64,000 nt of DNA from Clitoria ternatea (taxonomy: Eukaryota > Streptophyta > Magnoliopsida > Fabales > Fabaceae), in NCBI GenBank assembly GCA_037962975.1, contig CM075673.1, forward strand, positions 24,350,001 to 24,414,000. Reading direction: 5' to 3'. The notes below the pieces were generated by a model. That model was not told the origin of the DNA and searched no databases. It worked only from the letters and a program-made list of their open reading frames with translations. Positions 39,416 through 53,269 of the stretch are shown one piece after another. The position numbers were made by a program, and so were the translations under genes. Position 1 is the stretch's first letter. Each line of letters begins with the position of its first letter.

Positions 39416-42400
39416 TGTAACATCCTAAAAATATGATTTATTATCAAAGCATGGTTAAAAGAGGGATTTAAAGGAAAATAGGAGATTAATTAGAACAATT
39501 GTTGAAATGATGAACACGTCCCTAACAATTATCGTAATGACCAATGCGTCCCTAAAGCCTTTTAAGTTGATTTTTTCTTCTCTTTTCATTTCACTCTTTC
39601 AAAAACCACAGAGAAAGGAAAAACTTGCTTCTACTTTCTTCATTTCTTCCAATTGGCAATTCTAACTTGGTTCGTCTTCAATTTCTTCTCTAAATCATAA
39701 AATCAAAGTGAATTCAAGCACTTTCTTCTTCTCCTCTTCAAGTCGGCAGCTTGAGATTAAAGGGGGAAGACTCCAATTTCTCTAATTAAAGGTAATTTGA
39801 TGAACTCTTACCATGGGTTTGAATTAAACCTTGCTTCATCATTCATTTCTTGTAATTTCATGGATTTTGAACCATTTAGAAGCTAGATACATAAGTGGGC
39901 AGCTTGGGGTTTCCAAAGAACCTTGGGTTTTCATGAAAAAGAGAGTTAGAATGGTTCTAGATTATTAATTCCATAAGATTGCATCTTATTAAATGTCATT
40001 TCAATGAATTATGGTAGTTTCAGAAGGTTTCAGAGTGATTCGGAGGCGAGTTTCGAAGTTGGCATCTTGGTTCGGTGAGTCGTAACTTGCCAAAATAGCC
40101 ATATTTTAATTATTTTTTACTTAGCTAGCGGTATTTATGTCAAATATAAGGTTAAAACTAAGTATTATAAATTTTAGGAAGTTGTCAAATTTAAGGAATC
40201 GAGGTCAGAGCTTGCGATTAGAGGTTCGTTAGCATTCAATCAATCGAAGAGCTTCTAGAATTCTCTATTCGAGGTAGGGGAAGCTTTTACATAATTGAAT
40301 GCATAGTTATAGGCGAATTTGAGGTATATTTATATATAGAATTATAAATGATGTGTTTTATGCATTATGATGAATATGATGTTTGCCATCTATGTGAATA
40401 CGAAGGATTGCATAAGATGTAAAAGCTGTTCGAATTTTATTAAGTTATATGATCGTATGAGATATTTATGTTATGTAAAATATGAGTTATCGCATGGAAT
40501 GGTACTTATGCATAATATACTTGAATGAACATAATTATGTGTGAATTTAGCATATGATGTTTGAATTGTGAAGAAGAAGTATATGATATTTGAATGGCAT
40601 AAGATGCTTATGAGATCATTTGATAGTTTAAAATGAAATGCTGTGAGCATAAAAGCGTGGGACGCTTATGCATTGAATTGAAATGGATAGTATTTACATG
40701 CATGAGATGCCATATATATATATGAAAGACCTTGGGTGGGACTCAAGGCAAACCTCTTGAGCGAGGCTCGGGGTTAGCCCGTGACACTACTGTTGTCGCT
40801 GAGAGTGATTGTGTCACATGAAAGGGTAAATGGTTTGGTAGTAAAACGGCCGAATCAGCTGAGAGCTGAGTATATGACTGAGAGTCAATATTGCAACACA
40901 AAGTTTTATAATTAATATTGGATCCAAATTATTGAGAATGATATGTGCATCTATATATATGTTATTGAGAATAACTTAATGTCATAGCATGATGATGTGA
41001 GTAGTCAATATTGTTGAATGGTAGTTTGTGTTATTAGATTAGTATACCTCATTGCATGATAGAGAATAGGATAATTGAATCAGTGCTTTGTTACGTATGA
41101 TGCTCACCTCTATTTGTGGTTATTTTTATAGTGGATTTAGGACGCAGCAATGGTATATGAGGTCACTCAGCGAGCATGGAGCATTATGTATATATGTGAA
41201 TGGTACATGATGCACATAGTAGTTTATAGTAGCCTTGGCAGCTCCTGTGTATACAATTTTGGTTATGTATGTATATGTATGTGTCTATGAGATTGCTTAG
41301 TGGGTTAGGTAATTGATAGCTTCACTTGGAAGCTTAGAACCCTTATATCATATACTTGTTGTTTGTGATGGATGATGATGATGTTTGATGATGATGGAGA
41401 GTGGAGACCATGGATGGTCTCACTATATATATATATATATATATATGAGATTGATGACCAGGAATTATGGATGTATACATGATGCTTTGTTGATGCATAA
41501 ATGTCCAGGAGCTGTTCTTGAATGAAAATTACAGTGGTTATGTGTTAATGCCTTAATTGTATGACAATTGTAAGGTTTTTATGCATAATTCATTAACCAA
41601 GATAGTCAAATTGCAATTCATGAGGAACAAATGGTTTAGAATAGTTTGAATAGCATCTAGGTATGATTTGTGACTTGTTAAAACTAGAATGGATCAATTT
41701 GATTGAAAATTGGCCATACAGTTGCTCAAAATGTCTCAAAACAGGCTATTTGTATTTTTGTGCATAACTTCCTCATTTTTGGGAATTTTTGAGTGAGGCC
41801 AGTGGTTACATGTCACAAATGATGTATTATAGCTTGTGTTAAAATTTCATGATCATTGGATTTAAAATGAAAGAGATAAGGTGGCTAGAAGTTGACAATT
41901 GTGTATTTTCTGTTGTTCTGCTGTGAACTGATAAACAGCAGGTGGGGAATCGATTTCCCAAATGTATGAATCGATTCCCACCCCTGTTTCATGGGTATCT
42001 AGGTAAATTTTAAGGCATGAGTCAATTCCCAGGGGGTAGGAATTGATTCATGGCCCTGTTATGGCCACTGTTACGCTATTTTTTCAACTATTGCATTTTT
42101 CTTGCTGTTTTTGGTCCATTTGGGTATTTTAATGACATTTTTGGCCTCCTACTTCTTCATGAAAGTTGTAGATAATTCTGTTACGGAGGTGTGAAAATTG
42201 GTCTTACCTCAATTGTAGTTTTTTACCTCTCATAAGGTGTAAAATACCGGACCCACTACGCGGTAAAATTTAAATTTAAGAGGGTTTTGAACCCAACTTT
42301 TTATGATTGTCAAATTGGGACTAATAGATGATATTTGTGACATGTACCACAAATTTTAAGACTAAAATGAACCTTTCTCATATGTTTTAGTGTTGAAATT

Positions 42401-42507
42401 TGTTATGAGCCTATAATTACCCAAAACCCAGTTTTTTGAACTACAATTAAATTGTGAAAATTTTTCTTGAGTTTTTAGGCTTGTTTTATTAATTAAGGTT
42501 ATTTTAT
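39416..42507 (+). repeat. 5' LTR of K1
   Basis: Starts TGTAACATCCTAAAAATATG. The right end is set by the primer site and is approximate. It contains a (TA)n run at about 41423-41446, the palindrome-like GAATCGATTCCC repeated near 41945-42050 and a CTTCATGAAAGTTGTAGAT box near 42153, shared with K3. Confidence 0.88.
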
Positions 42508-42509
42508 CT

Positions 42510-42522
42510 TGGTACCAGAGCA
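42510..42522 (+). other. Primer binding site of K1
   Basis: TGGTACCAGAGCA matches the common initiator-Met tRNA site TGGTATCAGAGC with one change. Confidence 0.8.
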
Positions 42523-42688
42523 GACTTGAAAAAGTCTAAGTCCAAGATTAATCTACTAAATGCTATGAACTGAGTGAAATCATATGATAGTTGTTAAGTA
42601 TTGAATTAGTTGATAAGATCCACTGTGAATAAATTGCATTCTTATCCATGAAAGGTACTAAAGTGTGGTGTTATTTTCAGGATAAGAA

Positions 42689-43789
42689 ATGGCTGACCAT
42701 CAGGGAATGGACGCCATGGCTGCTGCATTTCAGCGCTTTGCTGATATTCTAGAGAGGCAGAATCAACCTCCTCCAGCAGATAATCATAGTCTGGACTGCT
42801 TCTTGAAATGTAAACCCACTGAATTTCATGGGGGCTTGCATCCTGATTAAGCTTATGCATGAATTCAGAACTTAGAAAGGATCTTTCATAGTTTGCAGTG
42901 CATTGAGGCACAGAAAGTTGAATATGTCGTGTTTATGCTTCGGAAAGAAGCTGAGAATTGGTGGAAAATCACTAAAGCCAGAATGATAACTGTTGGGATT
43001 GAATTAATCTGGGAGAACTTCAAGGCGTGTTTTCTTGAAAAATACTTCCCTGATACTATGAGAAGAAAAAAGGAACTGGAATTCATGGAACTCAGATAGG
43101 GTAATATGAGTGTTGAAGAGTATGTAGCTAGGTTTGAAGAACTCTATTTATTTTATCCTCCTTTTCAGCAGCTTGGGACTGAGAGTTCTAAATGTATCAA
43201 ACTTGAGAGTGGCTTAAGACCTGAAATCAAGAAAGCATTCAGGCATCAAGAAATTAGAAGTTTCCCTGTTCTTGTGAACAAATGCAAGATATATGAAGAA
43301 GTTGATAAGGCTTCTACTGGATCAAACAGTAAATCAGATGTTTCTCCAAGGTTACAGCCTATTAATTTTAAAAAGCAAGGAAGGTTTAATAGAGGTGGAT
43401 CATCTTTTAAACCTAAAGGCCGAGGTAATTTTGGTAATCGTTCTATAGGTCGTCTGAGGGACGGAAAATGCTTCAGATGTGGTGGTGACCACATTGCCAA
43501 AAACTGTGACAAAGAAGAAGTGGTTACTTGTTATCATTGCAATGAAAAGGGGCATATCTGTCCTAACTGTCTTCTCTTACAACAGACATATTCTAATACT
43601 AGTGTTAACCGTGGAGGCTTCCGGGGACGAGGCCGTGGAAATGGTAACCATGGTGGTCGAGGCAATGGTGGACGTGGTAATATTATAATTCTTAGAAATG
43701 ACCATGGTGGAACTTCTAATCCACCCGCTGCAGGCAGAGTTTATGCTATCACTGCTGAGGATGCTGCTCAGGCTAATGATCTGGTTTAG
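42689..43789 (+). pseudogene. K1 gag and start of protease region, broken
   Basis: One frame from the ATG at 42689 with stops at 42848, 42860, 43097 and 43787. The capsid region resembles K3 gag (RKEAENWWKI, ELEFMEL, FEELYLFYPPFQQ). Two zinc knuckles follow: CFRCGGDHIAKNC, one residue shorter than canonical, and CYHCNEKGHICPNC, canonical. A Gly/Arg-rich stretch comes after. Product structural, for virus-like particles; no longer made intact. Confidence 0.9.
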
Positions 43790-46700
43790 AGTAAGTGTTT
43801 ACTTGGTAATTCTATTCTTGATGTTGTGTTTGATTCTGGAGCGACTAATTCCTTTATCTCTAATAATTGTGTCATACGTCTGAGATTGCCTATTATTGTT
43901 ATAAATTGGGCTTTGGATGTATCTAACCCGACTGGTACTAAACTATGGACTTCTATGATGTGTAAAAATGTATCCTTCACTTTGGGTGATAGGAGTTTTG
44001 TGACTGACTTGATATGTTTACCCTTGAGGGGTCTTGATATTGTACTTGGTATGGATTGGCTATCAACCAATAAAGTCCTAGTTGATTGTCAGAACTGGTG
44101 GGTGATCTTTCTAAATCTAAATGTCGATGATCACACAATCCAAGGTATATCCCAGTTGCTTATGTTATTCTGTTTAACTAAGGGAAAGAGTGGATCTAGA
44201 GTGCATGATATTCCTGTGGTATGTGACTTTTCTGAGGTGTTTCCGAAGGATGTACCTGGTGTTCCTCCTGAGAGGGAGATTGAATTCTCTATTGAACTTA
44301 TTCCTGAAGCTGTACCGATCTCCAGTGCTCCCTATAGAATGTCCCCTATTGAATTAGCAAAGTTAAAGAAACAGGTTGACGAGTTACTTGAGAAACAGTT
44401 TATTCGACCTAGTATATCATCGTGGGGTGCTCCAGTGTTACTTGTTAAGAAGAAAGATGATAGTATGCGATTATATGTTGATTACCGCTAGTTGAATAAA
44501 CTTACAATAAAGAATAAGTATCCTTTGCCGAGGATTGATGATTTAATTGATCAGTTGCGGGGTGCTTCAATCTTTTCAAAGATTTGATTTGCGATCTGGA
44601 TACCATCAGATCCGAGTTAAGGCTTCTGATATTTTCCAAAACGGCGTTCAGGACCCGATATGGTCACTATAAATATATGGTGATACTGTTTAGTGTGACC
44701 AATGCTCCTGCTGTGTTCATGAATTATATGAACAACATCTTTCATCCATACTTAGATCGATTTGTGGTTGTATTTATCGACGATATTTTGATCTATTCTA
44801 AGTCTCTCGAGGAGCATGAAGAACATCTTCGTTTGGTACTTTAAGTGTTAAAAGAGAAACAGTTGTTTGCCAAATTGTCCAAGTGTGACTTCTGGATGGA
44901 TAAGATTCAGTTTCTGGGTCATGTTATCTCTAGTGAAGGTGTTTCTATTGATACTTCTAAAGTGGAAGCTGTTATGGCTTGGGAGAGACCTAAGTCAGTT
45001 ACTGAGGTCAGGAGTTTCATGGGTTTAGCTGGTTATTATCGGAGATTCATTGAGGGATTCTCTAAAATTGCTTTGCCATTGACTAAGCTAACCGGAAAGA
45101 ATGTTCCTTTTGTGTGGTCTTCTAAATGTGAACAAAGTTTCCAAGAACTAAAGGCTAGATTGACTTCTACTCTTGTATTGGCATTGCCAAATTTGCAAGA
45201 AGGTTTTGTGGTATATTGTGATGCATCCAAGCTAGGCCTAGGGTGTGTATTGATACAGAATGGTAAAGTGATAGCTTATGCCTCTCGATAGCTGCGACCG
45301 CATGAACAGAACTATCCTACTCATGATCTGGAACTTGCAGCGGTGGTCTTTGTACTGAAAATTTAGAGACATTACCTTTATGATTCCAGATTTGAAGTGT
45401 ATAGTGATCATAAAAGCCTAAAGTATCTGTTTGATCAGAAAGAACTAAATATGAGGCAGAGAAGATGGATTGAGTTTTTAAAAGATTATGATTTCGATTT
45501 GAGATACCACCTGGGAAAGGCGAATGTGGTAGCTGATGCCTTAAGTCGGAAATCCATTCATATGGCAGTGATGATGGTTAAAGAGATGAAGTTACTTGAG
45601 CAATTCAGATATATGAATCTGCATGTGGATGTTTCTTTACCTGAAAAAGAGACTCTTGGCACTTTGAAAATAGCCAATGAATTCTTAAAGCTTGTGTATA
45701 TGCAACAGATATCTGATGCTTACTTGGCAGAAATGAAGGAGACACAGGCTAGTGGTAAGGACTTGTCTTTATCAAAAGGTTCTGATGGCATTTGGTGAGT
45801 AAACGATCGAGTTTATGTGCCTGATTCTGGCGATCTGAGAAAAATGGTACTCAATAAAGCTCATAAAAGTATGCTGAGTATCCATCTGGGTACTACAAAG
45901 ATGTACCATGATCTAAAATTGCATTTCTGGTGGCCTGGATTGAAGAGAGATATGGTTGATTATGTAGCCCATTGTATTATCTGTCAGAAAGCAAAGGTTG
46001 AACATCAGAAACCATCTGGTGGTTTACAGCCTCTTGAGATTCCTGTATGGAAATGGGATGCTATAGCTATGGATTTTATGATGGGATTACCCAGGACTCG
46101 CAGTAGTCATGATGCTATCTGGGTTATTGTGGATCGATTAACAAAGTCTGCATATTTCTTGCCTATTAATATGAGTTACCCCTTTCAGAGACTAGCACAG
46201 TTGTATATCAATGAGATCGTTTGATTGCATGATGTTCCATCTTTTCTTGTTTCAGATAGAGATCCGAGGTTCACTTCCTAATTTTGGGGGGAGCTTGCAT
46301 CAAGAGTTAGGTTCAAAGCTCTGGTTGAGTTCGACCTATCATCCCCAGACATATAGACAGTCTAAGCGTACCATTCAGAGCTTAGAGGACTTGTTGAGGT
46401 CCTGTGTACTAGAGCATGGTGGTAGCTGGGAGCAGTACCCCCCATTGATTAAATTTACTTATAATAATAGCTATCGTAGTATTATTGGTATGGCTCCATA
46501 TGAGGCTTTATATGGCAGGAAGTGTCGAACACCTCTTTGTTGGTCAGAGATTGGTGAGAGTCTGATGTTGGGCCCTGAGATTGTGCAGCAGACTTCTGAG
46601 CAGATTCAGATGATCAGAGAGAAAATGAAAGCATCCTAGGATCGTCAAAAAAGTTATCATGATAAGCGAACGAAACCGCTTGAGTTTCAGGTTGGTGATA

Positions 46701-47110
46701 GAGTGTTTCTAAAGGTTTCTCCTAGTAAAGGTATTGGAAGGGCATTGAAAAGCAAGAAACTGAGTCCAAGGTATATTGGACCCTATGAAGTGTTGAAAAG
46801 AGTTGGCCCTGTGGCCTATCAGATACCACTGCCTCCTCATTTGTCAAATCTGCATATTGTGTTTCATGTATCTCAGTTGAGAAAGTACTTGCTAGATCCC
46901 ACACATGAGATGCCAGATGATTATGTTGAGATCAGAGAGAACCTGACTACTGTAGTTGAGCCCACTGGTATAGTGGATAAATCTGTAAAACGCTTAAGGA
47001 GCAAGAATGTGCAGTTGGTCAAGGTTGTAAGGCAACAGAATCAATGCACTATATATACTTGGGAGCATAAAGACGCTATGAGGCAGCAATATCCCAAGCT
47101 ATTTTATTGA
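43790..47110 (+). pseudogene. K1 pol: protease, RT, RNase H, integrase, chromodomain, broken
   Basis: Domain order is protease (FDSGATNSFIS near 43830), reverse transcriptase with intact FIDD near 44775, RNase H (YCDASKLGLG near 45215), integrase (HHCC from about 45858, second Asp in SDRDPRF near 46255) and a C-terminal chromodomain ending in WEHKDAMRQQYPKLF. Stops lie at 44489, 44842, 45289, 45364, 45796, 46222, 46279 and 46637. One-base insertions lie near 44583, 44630 and 46287. In several places the K3 homologue has CAG where K1 has TAG. Chromodomain type and LTR ends indicate the Tekay (Del) clade. Confidence 0.92.
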
Positions 47111-47165
47111 GGTGTGTCTCTATATTTGAATTTCGAGGTCGAAATTCTTTGTTGAAGGGGAGAAT

Positions 47166-49232
47166 TGTAACATCCTAAAAATATGATTTATTAAGGTAGT
47201 TTTGGAAGGTTTCGGAGTGATTCGGAGGCGAGTTTCGAAGTTGGCATCTTGGTTCGATGAGTCGTAACTTGCCAAAATAGCCATATTTTAATTATTCTTT
47301 ACTTGGCTAGCGGTATTTATGTCAAATATAAGGTTAAAACTAAGTATTATAAATTTTAGGAAGTTGTCAAATTTAAGGAATCGAGGTCAGAGCTTGCGAT
47401 TAGAGGTTCGTTAGCATTCAATCAATCGAAGAGCTTCTAGAATTCTCTATTCAAGGTAGGGGAAGCTTTTACATAATTGAATGCATAGTTATAGGCGAAT
47501 TTGAGGTATATTTATATATAGAATTATAAATGATGTGTTTTATGCATTATGATGAATATGATGTTTTCCATCTATGTGAATACGAAGGATTGCATAAGAT
47601 GTAAAAGCTATTCGAATTTCATTGAGTTATATGATCGTATGAGATATTTAAGTTATGTAAAATATGAGTTATCGCATGGAATGGTACTTATGCATAATAT
47701 ACTTGAATGAACATAATTATGTGTGAATTTAGCATATGATGTTTGAATTGTGAAGAAGAAGTATATGATATTTGAATGGCATAAGATGCTTATGAGATCA
47801 TTTGATAGTTTGAAATAAAATGTTGTGAGCGTAAAAGCGTGGGACGCTTATGCATTGAATTGAAATGGATAGTATTTACATGCACGAGATGCCATATGTA
47901 TATATGAGAGACCTGGGGTAGGACTCAAGGCAAACCTCTTGAGCGAGGCTCGGGGTTAGCCCGTGACACTACCGTTGTCGTTGAGAGTGATTGTGTCACG
48001 TGAGATGGCAAACGGTTTAGTACCAGTAAAATGGCCGGATCAGCTGAGAGCTGAGTATATGGCTGAGAGCCAGTGTTGCAACATAAAGTTTTATGATGGA
48101 TATTGGATCCAAATTATTGAGAATGATATGTACACCTATATATATGTTATTGAGAATAACTTGATGTCATAGCATGGTGATGTGAGTAGTCAATGTTGTT
48201 GAATGATAGTTTGTGTTATTAGATTAGTATACCTCATTGCATGATAGAGAATAGGATAATTGAATTAGTGCTATAATTGTCATTTGTTACGTATGATGCT
48301 CACCTCTATTTGTGGTTATTTTTACAGTGGATTTAGGACGCAACGATGGTACATGAGGTCACTCAGCGAGCATGGAGCATTATGTATATATGTGAATGGT
48401 ACATGATGCACATAATAGTTTATAGTAGCCTTGGCCGGCTCCTGTGTATACCATTTTGGTTATGTATGTATATGTATGTGTATATGAGATTGCTTAGTGG
48501 GTTAGGTAATTGATAGCTTCACTTGGAAGCTTAGAACCCTTATATCATATACTTGTTGTTTGTGATGGATGATGATGATGATGGAGAGTGGAGACCATGG
48601 ATAGTCCCACTATATATATATATATATATATATATGAGATTGATGACCAGGAATTATGGATGTATACATGATGCTTTGTTGATGCATAAATGTCCAGGAG
48701 CTGTTCTTGAATGAAAATTACAGTGGTTATGTGTTAATGCCTTAATTGTATGACAATTGTAAGGTTTTTATGCATAATTCATTAACCAAGATAGTCAAAT
48801 TGCAATTCATGAGGAACAAATGGTTTAGAATAGTTTGAATAGCATCTAGGTATGATTTGTGACTTGTTAAAACTGGAATGGATCAATTTGATTGAAAATT
48901 GGCCATACAGTTGCTCAAAATGTCTCAAAACAGGCTATTTGTATTTTTGTGCATAACTTCCTCATTTTTGGGAATTTTTGAGTGAGGCCAGTGGTTACAT
49001 GTCACAAATGATGTATTATAGCTTGTGTTAAAATTTCATGATCATTGGATTTAAAATGAAAGAGATAAGGTGGCTAGAAGTTGACAATTGTGTATTTTCT
49101 GTTGTTCTGCTGTGAACTGATAAACAGCAGGTGGGGAATCGATTCCCCAAATGTATGAATCGATTCCCACCCCTGTTTCATGCGCATTTGGGTAAATTTT
49201 AAGGCATGAATCGATTCCCAAGGGGTAGGAAT
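47166..49232 (+). repeat. 3' LTR of K1, first segment
   Basis: Starts TGTAACATCCTAAAAATATG after AGGGGAGAAT. Compared with the 5' LTR it lacks 568 bp (39444-40011), joined at a shared ATTA. It carries the (TA)n run at 48612-48635 and the 16-base palindrome GGGGAATCGATTCCCC near 49134. It resumes at 52895 after K2. Confidence 0.92.
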
Positions 49233-51523
49233 TGCAACACCCCCTTATATACACGAGATATATATGTATTCTTCTTACTTTTTTTAAAAAAAACTTTTAA
49301 AAAGATGTACATATTTATCACTTTTTATCTCGTATATACAAGAACGTATATACATATGATTTCCTTTGAATATTGAAAGTAAAAAAACATTGTCTTTCAA
49401 TATTTGTCCATAATGACAAAATAATTTATAGAAATCATAAGTGATAAATCATTACAATATTATATCCGAATGAAAGAGTTTATCAAAGTTTAACCTTTAC
49501 CTTGTTACAATTATCTAACTTGATAATGTAATAAGGCAAAGTAAAACTAAATTATACCTCTGCTATAAATGTAACCAATCATTTCCTAGTCCTTGAACCA
49601 TCGAGTTTTTGAATCCTACTCTTGTCATATCTCTTCATCTAATCGATTGAGGATAAGACCACTTTACCATCTTGTAATTACATATCCTCCCATCTTGGAC
49701 TGCTAGCTATATAACATATATTTTGGACACAGAAATTCAAACAAGAAGGAATGAGAAACAAAATATAATATATTACAGATAAGACATAAGCATAAGGGTT
49801 TTCACAAACTAATATAATAATATCAGTCATAATCTCATACACAATCAATTATGAATATAGGGTTTCCACATACATAACACTTATATTTTCATTCATAACC
49901 ATCCACATAGAATGCCACAATCACATGAATGTTATGTAATGCTTATGCTACTATCTCATTCAGTTTATGCATGTGGGCCTTTAATGTTTTAATTTGCACT
50001 AGGCCAACCAGGAGTTTACACTGTTCCATAATTTCAGATAATAATAACATAAATGCTTTCATGGCATATGAACAGCTGAACTGGCATAGAAACACTTAGA
50101 GACTAGTCAGATTGAGAAGGTTTTTATTGTGAAAGTACCCGACACTAGGGAGCGACCCCGGGTCACCTGAAGCACCCTTTCACACCCTCTCATCCCAAGG
50201 CTCGCAATTAAGCCTCCTCTAATGTATCCTCGGTTTCTATAATCCGTCCCCAGGCAATATCACATCTCGTTTCTCTTTAATGATTCATGATGCATGAACT
50301 ACTCGCGTATTAAGTTGGTTAAGACTTTTAGAAACTCAAGTATAAATTATATCTCTGGGGCCTACAAATAACAACATAGCGACCCTGATAAACTATACAT
50401 TTCCAAACTCTTAAATAAGTTATGCCTCACGCAGAAGAATTTCAGTACAGTTTTCTTCACCACTCACAAATCAATATTATTGTGATTTGAGTTTCAAAGT
50501 CTTAACATATATTCCAAACCTTCTTTAGAGCATTTATAGGAAATTTATTTACTTTAGACACAAGTTTAAATTATCGATCCTTTTCCATCTTAAATTATAA
50601 TACTTGAAAATTATATAATAAAGTATTTTTGAAATTAAAGACTCTTATTTTCAAAAGTTTAAAATGAAATATTATTGAAGTATCTTATTTCCATTTGAGA
50701 ATCAAATATTTTCATACATATATGAATATATTATTTTTATAAAACAATTTCTTTTTCTTTATTTTTATAACTAAAAATTATTCTAAAATTTAATTAAATA
50801 ATTTATCTTGAAAGAAAAAGGTAAGTTATAGAAATTATATAGTTTTATTGAAAACTAAGAAAAATTTCTTAACAATAATTCTAAATAAACATTGAGAAAT
50901 TATCATAAATAATTTCTTTTAAAGTAATACTGTAAAGAGTAAGGAATAAGTATATTCTTACTGAGTTTTAGCTTCCCGTCGTGTTTGCTATATCCTCAAA
51001 CTCCATATCACAAGATTATCAATCACTCATCGATCACAATCAAGTATTGTAATATCATCAATCACAATCAAATATCATCAATCACCAATATTATCAATCA
51101 TAATCAAATCAAATAAATATCATTCATAAATATCATAATTTAAAATTTAATAGTTATTTAATTTAATAAACTTAATTCCAAGCCCTTATAGTCTATTTCC
51201 TTGCATAGGTCTGTGTAAGTCCATATAGGTCATAATAGTCAAAGTCCTTGCATTTTAGGTAATTCAGAGTAAGTTACACAAGATACATAATTTAAAATTT
51301 ATTATTTTAAAATAATAATATTATTAAATTTAAAAGGAGTAGGGGACTCCTCTCATTATTCTTATGTCTTTCCACATTATATTTTTATCCCACTCCCCTT
51401 ACCTGAAATTTCTACCAAAAGTGAATTCGCTCTGTGCCTCCTAGTTCTAAAAAAATATTAATACTAATTTATTTCAGTTTAGGCATAAAATGAAAATTAA
51501 GATTACTATCAGAATGATAAATA

Positions 51524-51958
51524 GTAATTATGCATAGTAACAGTAAATAGTAATGGTAAATAGTAAATCATCAATAGTAACGGTAACTAATATTTTTTTG
51601 AATAGTAACGGTAAATAGTAAATCGTGAATAAAACAGTAAATAGTAAATTTTAAATGGTAACGGTAAATGGTAAATCGTGAATAGTAAATTTTGAATAGT
51701 AGCGGTAAATGATAAATCGTAAATAGAAATGGTAAATAGTAAATTTTGAATAGTAACGGTAAATAGTAAATTTTGAATAGTAATGATAAATAGTAAATTT
51801 TGAATAGTAATGGTAAATAGCAATTTTGAATAGTAACAGCAACCAATAAATTTTGAATAATAACAGTAAATAATAAATTTTGAATAATAACACTAAATGG
51901 TAAATTGAGAATAGTAATAGTAAATAGTGAATAGTAACAGTAAATTGTAAAAATAACA
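51524..51958 (-). repeat. AATAGTAACGGTAAATAGTAAATTTT-like degenerate array in K2
   Basis: Repeats of AATAGTAACGGTAAATAG plus AAATTTTG with variable spacing of about 24-30 bp. Apparent frames on the minus strand are products of the repeat. Confidence 0.85.
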
Positions 51959-52254
51959 TAGTGGTAATTTATTTTTTACCGTAGTAACTTATTCATAACA
52001 GTACTAGTATATTAATGGTTAAAGAGTACTAAAAAGAATAAACTAAATAATCATAAAAAGAATTTAGAAGAAAATATTATTATCTTACATCTCCGGTAGA
52101 ATCTCTTTTAACCAAAAGAATTTACTCCCCACTAATTTCTTACGCACTATCTCTCTAGATTCTCTCTCTAATTTTGGTGTGGAAATGTTGTAAATGAGCC
52201 ATCTATTTATAGGAAGAGAAATTTACTATTTAAGATTACTTAATTATTTATTTT

Positions 52255-52415
52255 ACTATTCATGATGTGAGTATTTACCCACCGGTCATGATGTGAGTAT
52301 TTACCCACCGATCACTATTCATGATGTAAGTATTTACCCATCGGTACTATTCATGATGTAAGTATTTACCCACCGGTCACTATTCATGATGTGAGTATTT
52401 ACCAACCGATGATGT
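52255..52415 (-). repeat. Five tandem units of 26-33 bp in K2
   Basis: CATGATGTGAGTATTTACC and a CACCGGT end recur at about 52261, 52288, 52320, 52352 and 52385. Confidence 0.9.
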
Positions 52416-52899
52416 AAGCGATGATGTCGGCAGTGGCATTTCGGTTATTTTCTCAAATATTTATTAAAAAATTCCAAAAATTCCAAAAAATCATAAATAA
52501 TGTATAGATCAAAAAGTTCTAAAGAACCATATTCTAATTCCTTCAAATTTTTATTTTATAATTCTAATAAGAGTTAAATCTTAAATATGTAAAAACATAA
52601 ATATAAGAACATAAAATATGAATTGTGAATAATAAAGATATCAAAAATTCTTAATATAATTTTCTTAAGTAGTGAATACTAATTAAGTCATTTTAAAATC
52701 TTCGTTAAATATACATATTTTTATTTTATTATTATTTCATTTTATTTTAAAAAAAAATAATTTAAATATAAGTACCAAAATTTTATAAAAATATTAATTA
52801 ATTAAAAAATCAACTAACTAATAGTAAGTATTTTCTCATTAAAGAGATATTAATATCTATTTTCTATTTGAGTAAAAAAAATAGGATGCTACAGGAATC

Positions 52900-53269
52900 G
52901 ATACATAGCCCTGTTATGGCCACTGTTACGCTATTTTTCCAATTGTTGCATGTTTCTTGCTGTTTTTGGCCCATTTGGATATTTTAATGATATTTTTGGC
53001 CTCCGACTTCTTCATGAAGTTGTAGATAATTATGTTACGGAGGTGTGAAAATTGGTCTTACCTCAATTAGAGTTTTCTAACTCTCGTGAGGCGTAAAAGA
53101 CCGGACCCACTACACGGTAAAATTCAAATTTAAGAGGGGTTTGAACCCAACTTTTTATGATTGTCAACTTGGGACTAATAGATGATATTTGTGACATGTC
53201 CCACAAATTTTAAGACTAAAATGAACCTTTCTCATATGTTTTAGTGTTGAAATTTGTTATGAGCCTATT
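52900..53269 (+). repeat. 3' LTR of K1, last segment
   Basis: Continues the K1 LTR (homologous to about 42046-42415) up to GAGCCTAT, where O2 begins. CTATT before the junction could be its target site. Confidence 0.9.

Larger units (their letters stand above)
49233..52894 (-). mobile_element. K2: Tekay-type solo LTR, 3662 bp, nested in the K1 LTR
   Basis: GGAAT at 49228-49232 is repeated at 52895-52899. On the minus strand it runs from TGTAGCATCCTATTTTTT to AAGGGGGTGTTGCA, the usual Tekay LTR end pattern (TGTAACATCC...GGGGTGTTACA). There is no coding capacity and no internal direct repeat of LTR size. It contains the arrays at 51524-51958 and 52255-52415. Confidence 0.85.
39416..53269 (+). 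mobile_element. K1: decayed Tekay-type chromovirus with nested insertions
   Basis: 5' LTR 39416 to about 42507, primer site 42510, gag-pol remnant 42689-47110, polypurine tract 47154-47165, and 3' LTR from 47166. The 3' LTR is interrupted by K2 (49233-52894) and cut at 53269/53270 by O2, so its last about 95 bp are missing. The LTRs differ at about 4 percent in the first 900 bp compared, and less further in. Confidence 0.92.

Noticed and set aside
41423..41446. (TA)n run as a structural or origin element
   Set aside because: Simple microsatellite present in both K1 LTRs (also 48612-48635); nothing further supports a function.
51571..51959. Tyr/Ile/Leu-rich minus-strand frames that look like membrane proteins
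   Set aside because: Created by the AATAGTAACGGTAAATAG repeat, not by a gene.
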